Notes: generated by a model not told the origin, from the letters alone. DNA of 64,000 nt from Macropodus opercularis (GCA_030770545.1 CM061104.1:12781001-12845000); one strand, 5' to 3'; counted from the first letter of the stretch, positions 50,801 through 62,496 are shown. Program-made: numbers and translations.

Positions 50801-53800
50801 CAGTTTCAAAGTCTGTTTTGAGACGTGTTTTTCTTACAAAGCTAAAACAATGTTTTTTTGTGCTGGTCACTTTATTAGGTACACCAGTATTTATCTATTA
50901 CCGATCAAGTCGACTGTGAGATCATGTTTAAACAGCTTTAATTGTTAAAGACTGAGCAGACATAACATATAATGATGTGCATTAACCAGAAAACCCTTCA
51001 TACATTTAAAACAAACTCAATGCATGCTTTGGACCCAAATGATTTTTCTGCCTTGACCTTTATTCATGTAGCACGTTTCACATAAAACAAATGCCATGAA
51101 CCGATCAGACTTTTTTTTTGGCATTTAGGAAACGAGAAGAAGAACAGAGGAGAAGAGAAGCTGTGCAGCAAGTATCAGCGTCTACTGCAGAGAAGCGGAA
51201 GGTTTCACTGGTGAAAGTGGAGCCGGAGAAGCGCGGCTTAGTGAACATTATAGAGGACTTATCCATGAATGATTCCGTGCTGGAAACAAAGAAATCATCC
51301 AAGGCTGACAGGCCTAAGAACAAAGACAAGAAACACACAGGTGCAAAGGAACCAGATCATTAAAACGTGATTCTGTTGTATTGATGCATGTTTTATTTAT
51401 CACAATGTCCTTTGATTCTGTCTCTAAAGCCCACAAGAGCAGATCATCGAGACGAAGCAAAGCAGCTGGACCTCACGAGGCACCTGACGTTAGGACTCGC
51501 CACAGTGTGGGGAGTGTAGACACCGGGGGCACTGCTCCTCAGGCCACCAGGCTGAAGGAACTTCTTTCACCTGTCAGCTCCATCCAGCCACCAACCCTTA
51601 AAGCCAGACCCCCACCGATGCCCAAAGTCATGGAACGGTCTTCCTCAAACACATGTGTCTCCAATATGGACCAAAGTGAGGCCAGTACCAGAGGTAGAGA
51701 TTCTCTGATGATTGTGCAGACTGCCCGTGATACCCACACTTCTCCACAAAAGCACAGAAACCACAGGGAGACCGCTTCAGAGAGGACCGCTCCCAAAGAA
51801 CGAACTCGCACCCCCTCATTAGGAAGCAGTTCATCTTTAAGCTACAAAAGCGCTTCGAGAAAGAGCCAGTCTGCCACACATGCACAAGGCTCAACACGCA
51901 TACGCGAGGAACGCGACAAAGAGCAGCACAGGAGGAACGAGGCCGCGCGCATCATCCAGCGAGCTTGGCGAAGGTTAGCTTGCAGTACGTGTGCTTGTAC
52001 GTGTACTCTGCAGCCAAAGCGTCTGTGGCTGTGTCAGTACCATGTGGTGCCCGCATGTGCCCTCTCCCACATACATGCCCGTGCGTTCTCATCTCTCCTG
52101 TAACACCCCCCCCCATCTTCAGTCTGGATGCCATCAATGCTTGAGCAGTGGAGGGAGAGCGTGAGAGATCGGTGAGACAAGGAGTCAGGGGACAGACGCT
52201 CTATAATCTAGAGCTTTCATACTGCTTTAACAAGAGGCTAAAAGTTCAGCTGTGCTGCTCTAATAGCTACCAGCAGTCTCCCTTTGCTGTTCTCTCACCC
52301 TAACACACTCTGTGTTTCTCTTAGAGGCTGCCAGTCCACCGCAGGAGGCCCTCTGTTTCCATTCAGCTTCACAATTATATTCTGTATGTGCTGCCTATTA
52401 ACTGCCTTGAATGAACTCTGTTTACTTAGTGAGCTTTAGTGTGAGGAGTTGCCAGCTTTTAGACCTTTGAACGCTGTCTGAGATGTTTTTTTTTTATTAA
52501 ATAACGTGTGTGTGTGTAGGTTTGACACACACAGACAGAGAGATGATGCGGACCATGAAGAGGTTGCGCTCAGTGATTCAAACCACACCTATAACAGGAA
52601 GATGATGGAGATCAGAGCCCCACCTGCCAAACCAGCATCGAGTAAGAGCTCGGTGCTTCAAAGTATCTATGGTGAGATTTACATATAAAAATAATTTGTA
52701 TGCATGTTTTGTTTAGTTTGAAGGAAAATCCCATACTTAGTCTATTACACAGGCACAGTGAGTTCTGAGAATGATGTGATAGCACATCGACTTTGATTGG
52801 TAGGTTAAATAGGCTACCAGTGTGCCCAGCAGGTCATTTATGCCTGAAAACAGCTTCTCCAAAAACATCTGGCCACCACAACCATGAGTCAGTGAGTTTT
52901 TATGAGATAGTGTTGCTATAGTCTATATGGTGGTTGTGTTTTATCTTAATCAAAACCAAGCAACTGGCTGGAAAGAAGAATGGCTGTCAGTGTAAAACAT
53001 GCTGTAAGTGATTCTGGGAGCAGGAACCTGTGTAAATGTCCTGGCGATGCTTCAGTCCATGTACTGGGACAGTATCAGCCATGTTTGCCTGTGTGGAACC
53101 TCTGCTAGGACAGACAGGCCTGACCTTCATCACACATCAGCAGGTGATGATGGGAGCATGCAGAAACCTCGCAGCGCCAAAACATACAAGCACTTAGAAC
53201 GTATCTGCTCGCAGGTAGACAGACAGATGCCCCATCTCCTAGTTCCAACCCTACCTTCTGACGTGGGCTTTCCCCTCCCCCTGCTCACCTCACCTCCCTC
53301 GCTCTCTCTGTCTTTCTCTGACAGTCCTGGCATTGTGAAAAGTTCAGAGCTGTCAGGGGGAATGTCAGGCGACTTCGTAGAGCTATACCCAGCTCTGTCT
53401 CTCACACACACTCATGAGACTCTCTCTCCTTTCCTTGTCATTATTTTACAAAAAGCAGATGGATATTGGACACATATCTGGACCGGGCTACACCACAGGC
53501 TTAAATTTCCTGTTTTTTTAACTCAGATGCATCTTTTCACATCACTATTTTTATCTTAAGAAAATGACCTAATTAGGCTGAATTATTTTTTATTCTAAGC
53601 TGGCTTCATGACTTAAAATAGGGTAGTTAGTGAAACCAGACCAGGAAGTTATTTTACACATTAAAATAAGTAATTAATAAAATAAATGTTAATGGTCAAG
53701 CTCTAGTTTTTCACTTGTTGTTAACTAAGAGTATCATTGTGTGAAGGGACCTCTTAAAGGCAGTCGTGCATTGAGTGTTTGTTTGTACCTCGTATTATTA

Positions 53801-54406
53801 TTATTATTATTATTATTTGAGGAACAAAATTGATCATTAATGCCAAAAACAACAACAATAATTTTAAGGCCCCAGCGAGATTCGAACTCGCGACCCCTGG
53901 TTTACAAGACCAGTGCTCTAACCACTGAGCTATAGGGCCTATGCGTGAGGCAGGTGGATCACATCCAAATATAAGGACTACACCTTGACTACACCTGGCA
54001 TGACCTGACCAGTTGAGCCAGTTACTGCTCTCGCAGGGTTTGGCTGCTTCTACTGTGGGATTTAAAACCTGTGACGAGATTTCACCAGAAATATAAATGA
54101 AAACATTCTTCATCTTGCTTTAGGCAACTCCATGGCAAGACGTGGTCGCTCACTGCGGGGCTCGCACTCTCAGCTGCTGCTGGACATACCACTACGCACA
54201 GAGAGCCAGAGTAAGAGCTTGGAGACACACACACCCCTACAAAACACTTAAGTGAAAGTCTCTAAATGTGATTTTATGTGCATTTTACAGTGAGTGGCAT
54301 CGGCTGCATCCACCTGACTGATGTGGTGAATCAAGCCAAACAGTACTCTTACCACCTGAGACCACATAGTGCTGGACAGGGGACCAGAGGCCGGGGAAAA
54401 CACTGA
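44814..54406 (+). CDS. invs: Inversin (nephrocystin-2), 17 coding exons resolved, 961 codons; N-terminal exon not found
   Basis: Scaffold of the inversin compartment of the primary cilium, needed for left-right asymmetry and kidney tubule architecture and linked to Dishevelled/Wnt control. Exons: 44814-44913, 45030-45196, 46404-46577, 47099-47266, 47388-47568, 48054-48163, 48401-48572, 49244-49399, 49535-49656, 49840-49947, 50023-50129, 50217-50426, 51129-51340, 51430-51973, 52520-52671, 54124-54210, 54291-54406; the sum (2886 nt) is divisible by 3. A long ankyrin-repeat array runs from SQVHAAAVNG to about TPLDYALLGGH, including EDQFGRTPLMYCVLADRLD and the RxxL-type GRTPLQCAAYGG. An IQ motif follows (IQAVYKGFTVRKAFRER), then a Ser/Arg-rich disordered region, a second IQ-like segment (ARIIQRAWRR) and the tail CIHLTD. 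The exon at 44814 starts in phase 0, so an upstream ATG exon is required. The first resolved intron appears to be GC-AG. Confidence 0.93.
45197..46403 (+). other. invs intron
   Basis: 1.2-kb intron between the codons for LAAQK and GNVRFL. GT-rich short arrays occur at about 45805-45835 and 46303-46323. No coding feature is present. Confidence 0.7.
46578..47098 (+). other. invs intron
   Basis: 521-bp intron after the DTQDKNK codons. No features were found. Confidence 0.7.
47569..48053 (+). other. invs intron
   Basis: 485-bp intron within the ankyrin region; a short CA array at about 47579-47598 lies just after the donor. Confidence 0.7.
48573..49243 (+). other. invs intron
   Basis: 671-bp intron. 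The 48820-48990 segment has several octamer-like ATGCATAA/TATGCAT words and could be a regulatory element; this is composition evidence only. Confidence 0.5.
50427..51128 (+). other. invs intron
   Basis: 702-bp intron splitting a Lys codon just after the first IQ motif region. It ends in a T-run acceptor, ttttttttggcatttag. No exon is seen inside. Confidence 0.7.
51974..52519 (+). other. invs intron
   Basis: 546-bp intron after the second IQ-like segment. Read-through from the exon keeps an open frame for about 40 codons but has no homology. Confidence 0.7.
53793..53818. repeat. (ATT)n microsatellite near the tRNA
   Basis: Eight or more uninterrupted ATT units, about 50 bp from the 3' end of tRNA-Thr copy 1. 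Confidence 0.85.
53867..53939 (-). tRNA. tRNA-Thr (anticodon UGU), copy 1, in an invs intron
   Basis: The minus-strand 73-mer folds as a full cloverleaf: acceptor GGCCCTA/TGGGGCC, D-arm GCTC/GAGC, anticodon stem CTGGT/ACCAG with loop CTTGTAA (anticodon TGT), 5-nt variable loop, T-arm GCGAG-TTCGAAT-CTCGC. Box A (TAGCTCAGTGG) and box B (GTTCGAATC) are intact. No CCA is encoded and no intron is present. A T5 terminator on the minus strand (plus-strand A-run at about 53845-53849) follows some 18-22 nt downstream. Confidence 0.95.
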
Positions 54407-54870
54407 TGCTGTACACAGCTACACACACGCCACATGTTCTTTGATGTTTTCTCAGCTGGTTGGCAGCCTTACATCTATAGAATTACTATACACATTGTTC
54501 ACTCAGTGTGCCTAGCTTTCTAAAATTAAGCCATATGACATCAGAGCCATGACCTCACAGGGTGGAGTTAAGTACAGAAATGCTGTGTGTGTGTAAAAGA
54601 TAACCTTTCATCCATTGTGGAAGAACACACACACACTCGATCTCCATCAGTCTTGCACACACACTGAGATAACCTTTCCTCCTGCTGTGGAGAATGAGGC
54701 AGTCTATCAACAGCCGGTCATACAGATAGGCCACCTGCAGCCAGGGACGGACACGGACACACACACACACACGTCTGCTCTTTAGGTGCTTTCCTTCTCA
54801 AGGAAAAGGTGTATTTCTCAGCTATGCAATCTTTTTTACACAATAAACCTGATAGTGTAATTATGTCAAT
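54407..54870 (+). other. invs: invs 3' UTR with AATAAA at 54842-54847
   Basis: Non-coding sequence from the invs TGA (54404-54406) to a canonical poly(A) signal 436 nt later. Short GT/CA tracts are present. It ends close to the tex10 3' end on the other strand. Confidence 0.7.
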
Positions 54871-54919
54871 ATATACACCTCAATATGTCTCGCATTTCTT
54901 AGGTTATAAAATAAAACAA

Positions 54920-55107
54920 AGAGCTTTGAACTTTGATTTAGCTTTATTTTGTCTTTGAGTTTTTCTTTTCACAAAAAAAAGACACTTAAGTGTCCCCATC
55001 ACTCTTGAACTGTGTGGGTGATTGTTTTGTTCTGTTCGTCAGCGTGAAGTGTATGATGTGAGGTGAACTGATCAACACACCAGGTACTTGTTTGGGGAGT
55101 GTGTTGG
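54920..55107 (-). other. tex10: tex10 3' UTR with minus-strand AATAAA
   Basis: A minus-strand AATAAA (plus-strand TTTATT at 54943-54948) lies 160 nt past the tex10 stop, predicting a short 3' UTR that ends about 50 bp from the predicted invs end. Confidence 0.65.
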
Positions 55108-58100
55108 TCAGTACATGTCTCGTAGGCCCAGGTTTCCACGGTGAGCAGAAGAGCTGTGAGCCACGGTGAGGCTGTAGCTGTACAGCAGGTCTGTCACCCA
55201 CTGCTCCCTGGTTACTCCTCGGGAGTACCTCTGAAATCCACACACACAAAGACGTTTAGTCTGTTGATTAAACAACATGTGAACTGTACAAAAATCAGTC
55301 CCGTGAATTACAGGTGCGTACCGTGAGCTGCTGGATGATCTCCTGTAACAGTGCGGCATTTGCCAGAAGCTGGTTGTGGAGCGGTGTGTGCTGCAGCAGC
55401 ATTGACAGGATCTGGCCGAGCTGTGGCAGCTCCTCCTCACTCAGATCCCCAACACGCATCAACTGCAGAACCATCCGCAGCAGGCGTGGAACAGTGCTCA
55501 TCGCTGACACACAAGCACCCCAAATGGCCTCCCTGCAAGTGAGACATGAAGGTGTAATGAGCTTATCTAAAGAACAAAACATATCAACGGGTGACACAAA
55601 AGCTATGGGCTAAAGATGGGCCACCCACCTTTTATGCTTGGTTTCGGCAGGTGCCTCCTGTTGAAGGCTCATGAGCAGTGCTAGCAGACTGAGGCAGCAC
55701 TGAGACAAGAAGCGCAGCACAGGATCAATGGGTAGGACAGACAGGTCCAATAATCTGGACACTGCTCTGAGCAGCCCCGCTGCCATACTGTCAGGAACCA
55801 CCCGCAACCTGGTCTGAGAGAGTCATAGGGACATGTGCAGAATGTTAACTCTGTGTAAAAACACTGAACCATATCAAGAAACGTAACCGATTCATAGACA
55901 CGCCTGTTTCAGGATGACAAAAATGTTTAAAAAGTCATTGTGTGCAGTTTAATAGATTTACTGATGGTAAAAAAACTATACTGAAACAATGCATTTAGAA
56001 GCACAGTCAAACAATTTGTTCATCTGTACTGTAGTCATCATCACAAAATTAGAGTGGTTACATTTACACGCTCAGCTCGATTTAGTTACTAAAACAAGCT
56101 CGTAGGAATTTTATCATTACTATGTCATTTTAATGAACGTCTTGCACAATCCCTGTAAATGAAGTAAACCTCAGACACCGGATGTGTGTGATATATGTAA
56201 AAATCAAGCAATATTGTTTAAAGTCGCTCAAAATTTAGGCCCCAGCGAGATTCGAACTCGCGACCCCTGGTTTACAAGACCAGTGCTCTAACCACTGAGC
56301 TATAGGGCCTTGGATATCAGTCATGAGGTTGGGCCCAGATTTAAAGAATACACTCCTACTATGACTGTGCCCTAACTGGATTGGCCTGTTGCAGGCGCAG
56401 CTCAGGCGCTGGGTGTGTAAACCATAAAACAGTTCACTCGGCTAAACAACTGGACTAATTCAAGGTCTAAAGAACTAAACTAATTAAAACCGACTTTTCT
56501 GCTGAAAACAATTTCTTACCATATATTTGCAAATGCCATTTTGCATGATGTCAAAGCACTGAGACTTTGAACCTAAGGTTTCCAGACAGTGGCACACTTC
56601 CTATAAAGCAAACAGACTGTTAAAAAAAATAATACAGAAGTACAGACCAGTATTTGTACATTACCTCTCTGCACTGGACTACAGCAATTTGACTGAGAGT
56701 CTAATAATATATGTAGATTCGCAACTTAGACAGAGTAACTGCTTGAATCCAGCCTTATGCTTATTGTTTGCTTTTACCCATCAACGGAGAAACTGAATAA
56801 TAATAATCTTATTCACTAATATCAAGTAAACACATGATGGGTGTGAAAAGAAGCATCAGTAACACAGAATAAGATATTTACATGACCACAAATCACATAA
56901 TAAACAGGGCATCACAGCACAATAGATGTTAACCAGCTTCTCTACATTCCTGTAGAATACCGTGGCACGATCCCTGCTCTTCAGGCCTCTATAACTTGCA
57001 TTCACTTTTTAAAAATGAAAAATAAGACAAAACTTTTCCTCATTAACTTCAAATCCAAGTCAAATTTCTCATTAGTTTTTATCACATTGAGATGGGTGTA
57101 CGTTGAAGTGCGGGAGAGAGGGCAAGCCAGTGTGCGTGTCATCACTGTGTACCTGTTGGCATTCTCCCCGTCATTAAAAACAATCCCATCTCATTAGTCA
57201 AACCAAAGTTGACACAGTCCGTCCCTTAATGCCACCCCCCTTGCCACCATGTGTCCCCTTCCTCCTCCTTCACGCCACTTGTCTGTGATTGACTCAGACA
57301 GGGAGATGAGAGACGCAGGATCTGAGGCCTTAATTGAGGAGCTGAATTAGTGATTATAAGCCCCCCACTTTCTCACACACACTTGCCTCAGGGCATAGTT
57401 ATGTTAACGGTAATTTCTGTACAGAAATGTCACACTCCCATCATGCCGTGGGCTCTCATTAGCATTTGTGCATATCCACTATGCCCGATAAATGCACATC
57501 TTCAACCTGTGCAACGCGATAAAGTTTCCCCTCTCTGCTGGAGTGCCACGATAAAGCCTCCACCCTTTAAGCTCTTTGACGAAGACAGAGAGACCGTGGG
57601 GACTGACCGACGACAGCTGTGTCCAGAATATCAACACCTTTCTATATTCAAAACAATGTTATGTCTACCTCTGCTTTCTCCAATCTCTGTCCTTTCTAAA
57701 TTCATTTTCTGGGTATTTCAGAATGGCACACAGAGAAATGCATTTGAGATTTATGGTAACTAGGCTCTGTGCAGAAAACACACCTCAACAATGTCCCAGT
57801 GGTGCGTGAACTGCTCCAGAAGGGTAGGATATAGGCTGAGGGGTGACAGAGGGGAGCAAGGCCGGATTCTCTCATCACAGACCTCCTGCAGAGAGGCAAG
57901 CCTGTCGGACGAGAACCCGGCGAGTGTGGAGAACAGGAAGCTGATATACTCTACATCCTCCAGAGCCGCTTCCTGGTTCCCCACAGACCATCCTCCCAGA
58001 GAGGACCTGGACAAAATAATCATAGGCAAGATATTTATTCATCGGTTTTAACACACTACATTATTGACCGTCTTATCACATTTCATGCGTTTTAAGTTTT

Positions 58101-59576
58101 GTAAGAGGGTAATATTGAGAACAGTGCACAGAAATACAGTTATGAAAAACAAAATTCTTCCTCGCCCTGAGGGGAAGATAGATCTGTAACAAATCCGAAA
58201 ACATGAAGTGCGTAAATAACCGTGTGTTTTGTGAAACCCAGGAGGCACATGCAGACAGTCTTCTAATACTCCATGACGACGCTGCATTCCAGGCTCCCAA
58301 AGACCTCTTTGTATCATAGCCACTACACACACATCCAGTCCCATTTGAACTCGGCACACTCTCCACTCAGAATTTGTATAACACTGCCCCACTGACATAG
58401 GCAAAAGGTCGGACACACAAATGCACACAGGCCCACAGGCAGTATTGCGCAGAAAGAAAAGCAGTAGATGTATGGATGATGTAAAAAAAAAAAAAAAAAC
58501 AACTAATGATGAATGTCACATTTACACAGTATTGATATCAGCACCTCAAATGGCTGGTGAGGAACAAGTCAGCAATTTCTTTGAAAGCATAACACTGCCA
58601 TCTGGTGGACACCAGCTTGAGTGGTCTGATAACTTTAATCTGCGTGAATACTAAAGTACTTCTCTGCTGCTAAAAATATCTAACATTTTTTAGTGCTCTC
58701 TGCGGGTGGCTTCAAGCTCACCTGAAGTGTATGATACGAATCAAAGAGGCAGCAAGGCCAGCAGAAAACCGCCCAGTGGTGCAGCAGCAGCTCAGGTTGG
58801 CCAGGAGAGACTGAGACATCTTGGGTAGAAAGTACAGCAGATGCACCATTTGTTGCTGGGACTCTGCTGGTAACAGCGCCACAGCTCCTTCCTGTGGATC
58901 TACATTCATAAACACAGATGCACAAACAATTATAAACAAACTAGACTGCACTGCACCCATGGGAGAACAAGAAGCACTATCAAGAACATTAGAGTGGTAC
59001 CAGTAAAACCAGACAATAGTTGAACTAGTGCAAATTAATTAAAAAAAAAAAAAACACACAAAAAACAGAGACACGGCCGTGGCAGTGAAGGCCCAGATAA
59101 TGTGTATCTGTGTGTGGTGTTCTTTCGGTCTCTGACGCACATGCTGATGTCAGAAGGCTGCAGACAAAAGGAGTCTTGTGATGGTGAAATGCTGACTTTC
59201 TGTCTCTGGGTGATGCTCAGTTTTGAAGTTGTCTGGGGTGGTTGACGTGAAGTTATACTGACTCACAGAGCAACTACTGTGTAACTTGGGTTCAAAGGTT
59301 TTCTATTTTGTAATGAGGCCATGTTATGCGAGTCTGTATTAAACTGTAGTGTTTTACACGTGACAATAGATAAAACTACATACACCAGTGCTTTCCTTCT
59401 TATAATATTCCTAAATTAGTTACTGCTCAGTTCTGGTCATAGTAAATGGTTCTGTGTTTAATGTAAAGTGACCAGAGGTGCAAGAGTTTTTAAATCCCAT
59501 GACCTGTTCTTTGCAGTATATCTTAAATGCATCGTCACATTCAACAAGGACAAATGGTTCTGTGACAAGGTTCTGA

Positions 59577-59611
<35 letters not shown>

Positions 59612-62494
59612 CATAGAGCTTGCAAGCGTGTGTCTGCAGACTGTTGAGCAGATCCTTGTTTCCTCGGGAAGCAGCTGCCTGGATAGACAGGATAAGCTGA
59701 GCAGAGAGAGCAGGGTTACGGTGGCCGAGCTGGGACAGCTGCACAGGAAGAGATGCCAGCCATCGACACAGCACCTTACTCCTTCAGAGAGGGACAATGC
59801 ACAGAAATGCATGTGAGCCAAACTCACCAACCTACAGTCCAGCTAAAAGGCTTCGATTTCATTTATGTTGAAATGGCAAAGAAACAACAGCAATTACGTA
59901 TATGAATAATTAGTTCCATCTTACACTTTGTTTGTGCAGTAGTATATTCATGCTTAGATCAGATTTCTCAAATTATTCTTTACACAAACATCCAAAATAA
60001 AGTTGTGATGGTTACATCAGATCATGGCTACATCCAGAAATTGCAAATCCTCAATTTAGATCTCACAGGTTGAAAAACAATGAATGAGGTACCTGGATAT
60101 GTGTGTGTGTCCTTGTTCCTGCAGGTAGAGCTTGCTGTAGAAAGACAGCAGCAGAGCTCGTGTCTGTAGAGTCAAGTGCTTCTGCTTATAGTAGATATAC
60201 ACTGCAGCCAACAGCTCATCTGTCACCGCTACAAAAATAAACCCAAATATTAATTATAAAAAAAAACAATTTTTTTATCTTTCACACAAACTAGAATGTA
60301 AAGACACATCTTTTTCATAAGTCACTAACTCTAAGCTTGTACGCGTGTGTTTATTAAATCAGACACACATTTACAAAAAATGACAAATGCTTACTTTTGC
60401 TCCTATGCGTCAGTACCATCTTCCACACAGTACCCAGCAGCATGTGCAGCTGCCTGTAGCTCAGTTTCACGCCGCTGCCCAGAGTGTCTCGGACAAATGT
60501 CCTCAGTGGTGCCAGCCAGTCCCCATCCGTCTCATGGCCGACTCCCTGCTTCTGGCTAAGAGACACCATGACCTGGCAAAGTGTGATGTTTAAGGCCAGA
60601 GGTTCCACAGTCGGAGCTGGAACTGCTGCAGTTTGTTTATTCCTGAAGGGAAACAGTTAAGTAGGTTGAATAGGCATTTATACTAAGCAATGATCAAAAA
60701 CCTGGGCATGTGCAAATTATTAGCCATGTTTTGTGTATTTATGACACTGCAATGTAACTAGATACTTTGTATATTAGTATGTGTGTCACATTATAACATT
60801 CTTTACCTTTTGAGATCAGCCTTCTTTTTATGTTTGGGTGTGTCTTGAGAGCCATAGGGGAAGTTTTTCATGAAATGCTGCTCAAAATCTCCCAAATACT
60901 CTTTGTGGAACCATGCATCCTACACAAACAGAAAGTCTGTCATTTTTAGCTAACATCTTCTACAAAAATGACATTTCTTCCGCTTTATCTCACCAGTGCA
61001 TCCTGGTGTTCCTGTTGTGGAGCTAGTTTTCTCAGCACCTGCAGAATAGACAACACCTGGAACAATACGGACATGGTATCCGGCGTGAGAAGGTGAGCAC
61101 CCTCTGTGTTGTTCCAGGGACTGTCACTAGCACTGGCCTCAACCCACACTTCCAGAAGAAGAGGTACCAGTGTAGCTGCAAAGGTCTGAACAGCCTCTGC
61201 TGAGTCTAGACCTTCATGCACTGCAGCTTCAGTCTCCACCTTAGGTCTTCATAGCAAGAAGTTAAAGGAAAACATAAGTTCAACATGATCTATAAGGGTA
61301 GAAGTTTTAGGTGGTTGAAAAAGTTTGTAGTATTGTACCTGAGTCTAAAGGTGGAATGTGGAGAAGGTTTGGCTCCAGAATGCTCATACACTTTAATTCC
61401 AACCTTGCTGTATGCAAGTTCTTCCCAGTTGAGATACAGAGGCGTAATCCGGGCCTCCTTCCTGGAATCAAACACTCCTTCATTTGGGACAGAAATGCCA
61501 CCTGCTTGTGATGGTCTTTCTTCAACTACTGCCTGCAGAAAACGGCCAAGTCTGGAACCCAGTTGGAGATGTGCAAAGTTAGAAGTCAGAAGTTCTTTTA
61601 AATTCTGAATCTGTGTGCACGCAGTCTCCATACCTGAGAAGAACGGAGAGTCGCCACTGCTGGCTGGTCACAGCCCTATTAGGACAGACTGACAGAGCCC
61701 AGGTTCGCCCCTTGGCGTCATGGGCCTTTTTGGCACTGCCGCTGTTTTGTCTGTGAGAGATCAGCTCTAGGAAATTTGTGAGGAGCACAGCAGGCCGAGA
61801 TGCCAGCAGAGCAGGGTAGTGTTCCAGCAGCACATCAAGGACATTCATGGCATCCTCCTGAATGCCTGTTTCAATGTGGGTCATAGCACATGACAGGTGG
61901 GCACTGAGGAGGGGGAAAAATGGGGCCACTCGATCTGCAGGCACAGACTGTGCAATGAACCTGGAAGCAGTTTAGACGAGTTTGAACATAACTGCAGAAG
62001 TAAAATAAATGTATTTATGTGCCACTGTGTCTCTTACCTGAGCACGCGTGTAGATGCCACTCGAACATTGGCATCCTTATCGGTGAAAACAGCTGCCACT
62101 TCAGAGATCAGTCGGGAGAGATGTTGCTCTAACAGTGATGGATTAAGAGACAGCAGCTCTCTCAAACCCAACAAGGCACTATGTTTCACATTGGCATTGT
62201 AGTGGTGGAGCTGAGACAGGAGGTCCTGGTAAAGGAAAGGAAGTAAATGAATGCAGTGAATGCAGACTGGTGAGGCAGATGAGCAGCGGAGCAGAAGGAG
62301 AAAAACCTTACATTAATACCAAGCTGTCTGTGTGTGGTGGGGCCACTTGTGTCTCTCGTCAGTTGTTCGGGTAGGATGATTCCCTTTGTGCGAAAGTTGG
62401 TGTTGGTGGCATTGTCAGCTCTGGGCTTCCTCTTTCCCACCTTCAACTTCACCTTCTGGAAGTCATCCTGTCTCTTCTTTTTCTTGGCCTTCAT
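55108..62494 (-). CDS. tex10: Testis-expressed protein 10 (TEX10), 15 coding exons, 943 aa
   Basis: Nuclear/nucleolar HEAT-like protein related to yeast Ipi1; a component of the PELP1-TEX10-WDR18 (rixosome) complex for 60S ribosome maturation, also linked to SENP3/5FMC. Minus exons, 5' to 3': 62494-62312, 62225-62038, 61960-61634, 61551-61339, 61246-60994, 60919-60807, 60642-60395, 60228-60093, 59781-59612, 58899-58722, 58006-57784, 56600-56520, 55813-55629, 55532-55322, 55230-55108; total 2832 nt in consistent phase. The N-terminus is very basic (MKAKKKKRQDDFQKVKLKVG). The Ipi1-type N-terminal domain (DLLSQLHHYNANVKHSALLG, VFTDKDANVRVAS) follows, then helical repeats (PFFPLLSAHLS, LNWEELAY, HHWDIVE, REQWVTDLLYSY). 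Human TEX10 is 929 aa. Several acceptors were chosen by human collinearity (RSKVLCRW, FRLRPKVE, VLLRLGRF). A twin tRNA gene lies in one intron. Confidence 0.94.
55814..56519 (-). other. tex10 intron hosting a tRNA gene
   Basis: 706-bp AT-rich intron between the codons for CKYM and TRLRVV, containing tRNA-Thr copy 2 in the same orientation as tex10. Nothing else is recognisable. Confidence 0.7.
56237..56309 (-). tRNA. tRNA-Thr (anticodon UGU), copy 2, in a tex10 intron
   Basis: Base-for-base identical to the copy at 53867-53939 over all 73 nt, so the same cloverleaf, boxes A and B and anticodon TGT. A T4 terminator follows about 4 nt downstream on the minus strand (plus-strand AAAA at 56230-56233). 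Flanking sequences differ clearly from copy 1, so only the gene itself, or a very old duplication, is shared. Confidence 0.95.
56601..57783 (-). other. tex10 intron
   Basis: 1.2-kb intron. The part at 57200-57560 is less AT-rich than its surroundings and includes an open frame of 137 codons on the plus strand (57350-57763) with no known similarity; treated as chance. Confidence 0.65.
58007..58721 (-). other. tex10 intron
   Basis: 715-bp intron with an A17-18 homopolymer run at about 58482-58499. No coding signal is seen. Confidence 0.65.
58900..59611 (-). other. tex10 intron starting in a CA microsatellite
   Basis: 712-bp intron. On the minus strand the donor TATG|gtac is followed at once by (AC)n (plus-strand GT array 59580-59609). 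A T/A-rich run occurs at about 59040-59054. No exon is present. Confidence 0.75.
59580..59609. repeat. (GT)15 microsatellite abutting a tex10 splice donor
   Basis: The plus-strand GT array reads as CA on the tex10 strand and begins 2 bases after the exon end. Confidence 0.9.
59782..60092 (-). other. tex10 intron
   Basis: 311-bp intron. The acceptor was placed at CTGAAG|GAGTAAGG so that the protein reads RSKVLCRW. No other features were found. Confidence 0.7.
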
Positions 62495-62496
62495 CT

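Larger units (their letters stand above)
52672..54123 (+). other. invs intron hosting an antisense tRNA gene
   Basis: 1.45-kb intron between the codons for LQSIY and NSMARRG. It contains a tRNA-Thr gene on the opposite strand, an (ATT)n microsatellite at 53793-53818 and a 183-codon open frame at 53008-53559 that resembles no known protein and lacks matching splice signals. Confidence 0.65.

Noticed and set aside
51381..51429. ATG and 16 codons preceding the long invs exon
   Set aside because: Intronic; the exon starts after tctctaaag at 51429 and joins the previous exon in phase.
53008..53559. 183-codon open frame inside an invs intron
   Set aside because: No recognisable domain, no matching splice phases with the flanking invs exons and low-complexity stretches; probably chance, although a transcript search would settle it.
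57350..57763. 137-codon plus-strand open frame
   Set aside because: Lies within a tex10 intron on the opposite strand and has no known similarity or start context.
61552..61631. METACTQIQ start as an alternative tex10 segment
   Set aside because: It is the 82-nt intron; human collinearity and splice signals exclude it from the CDS.
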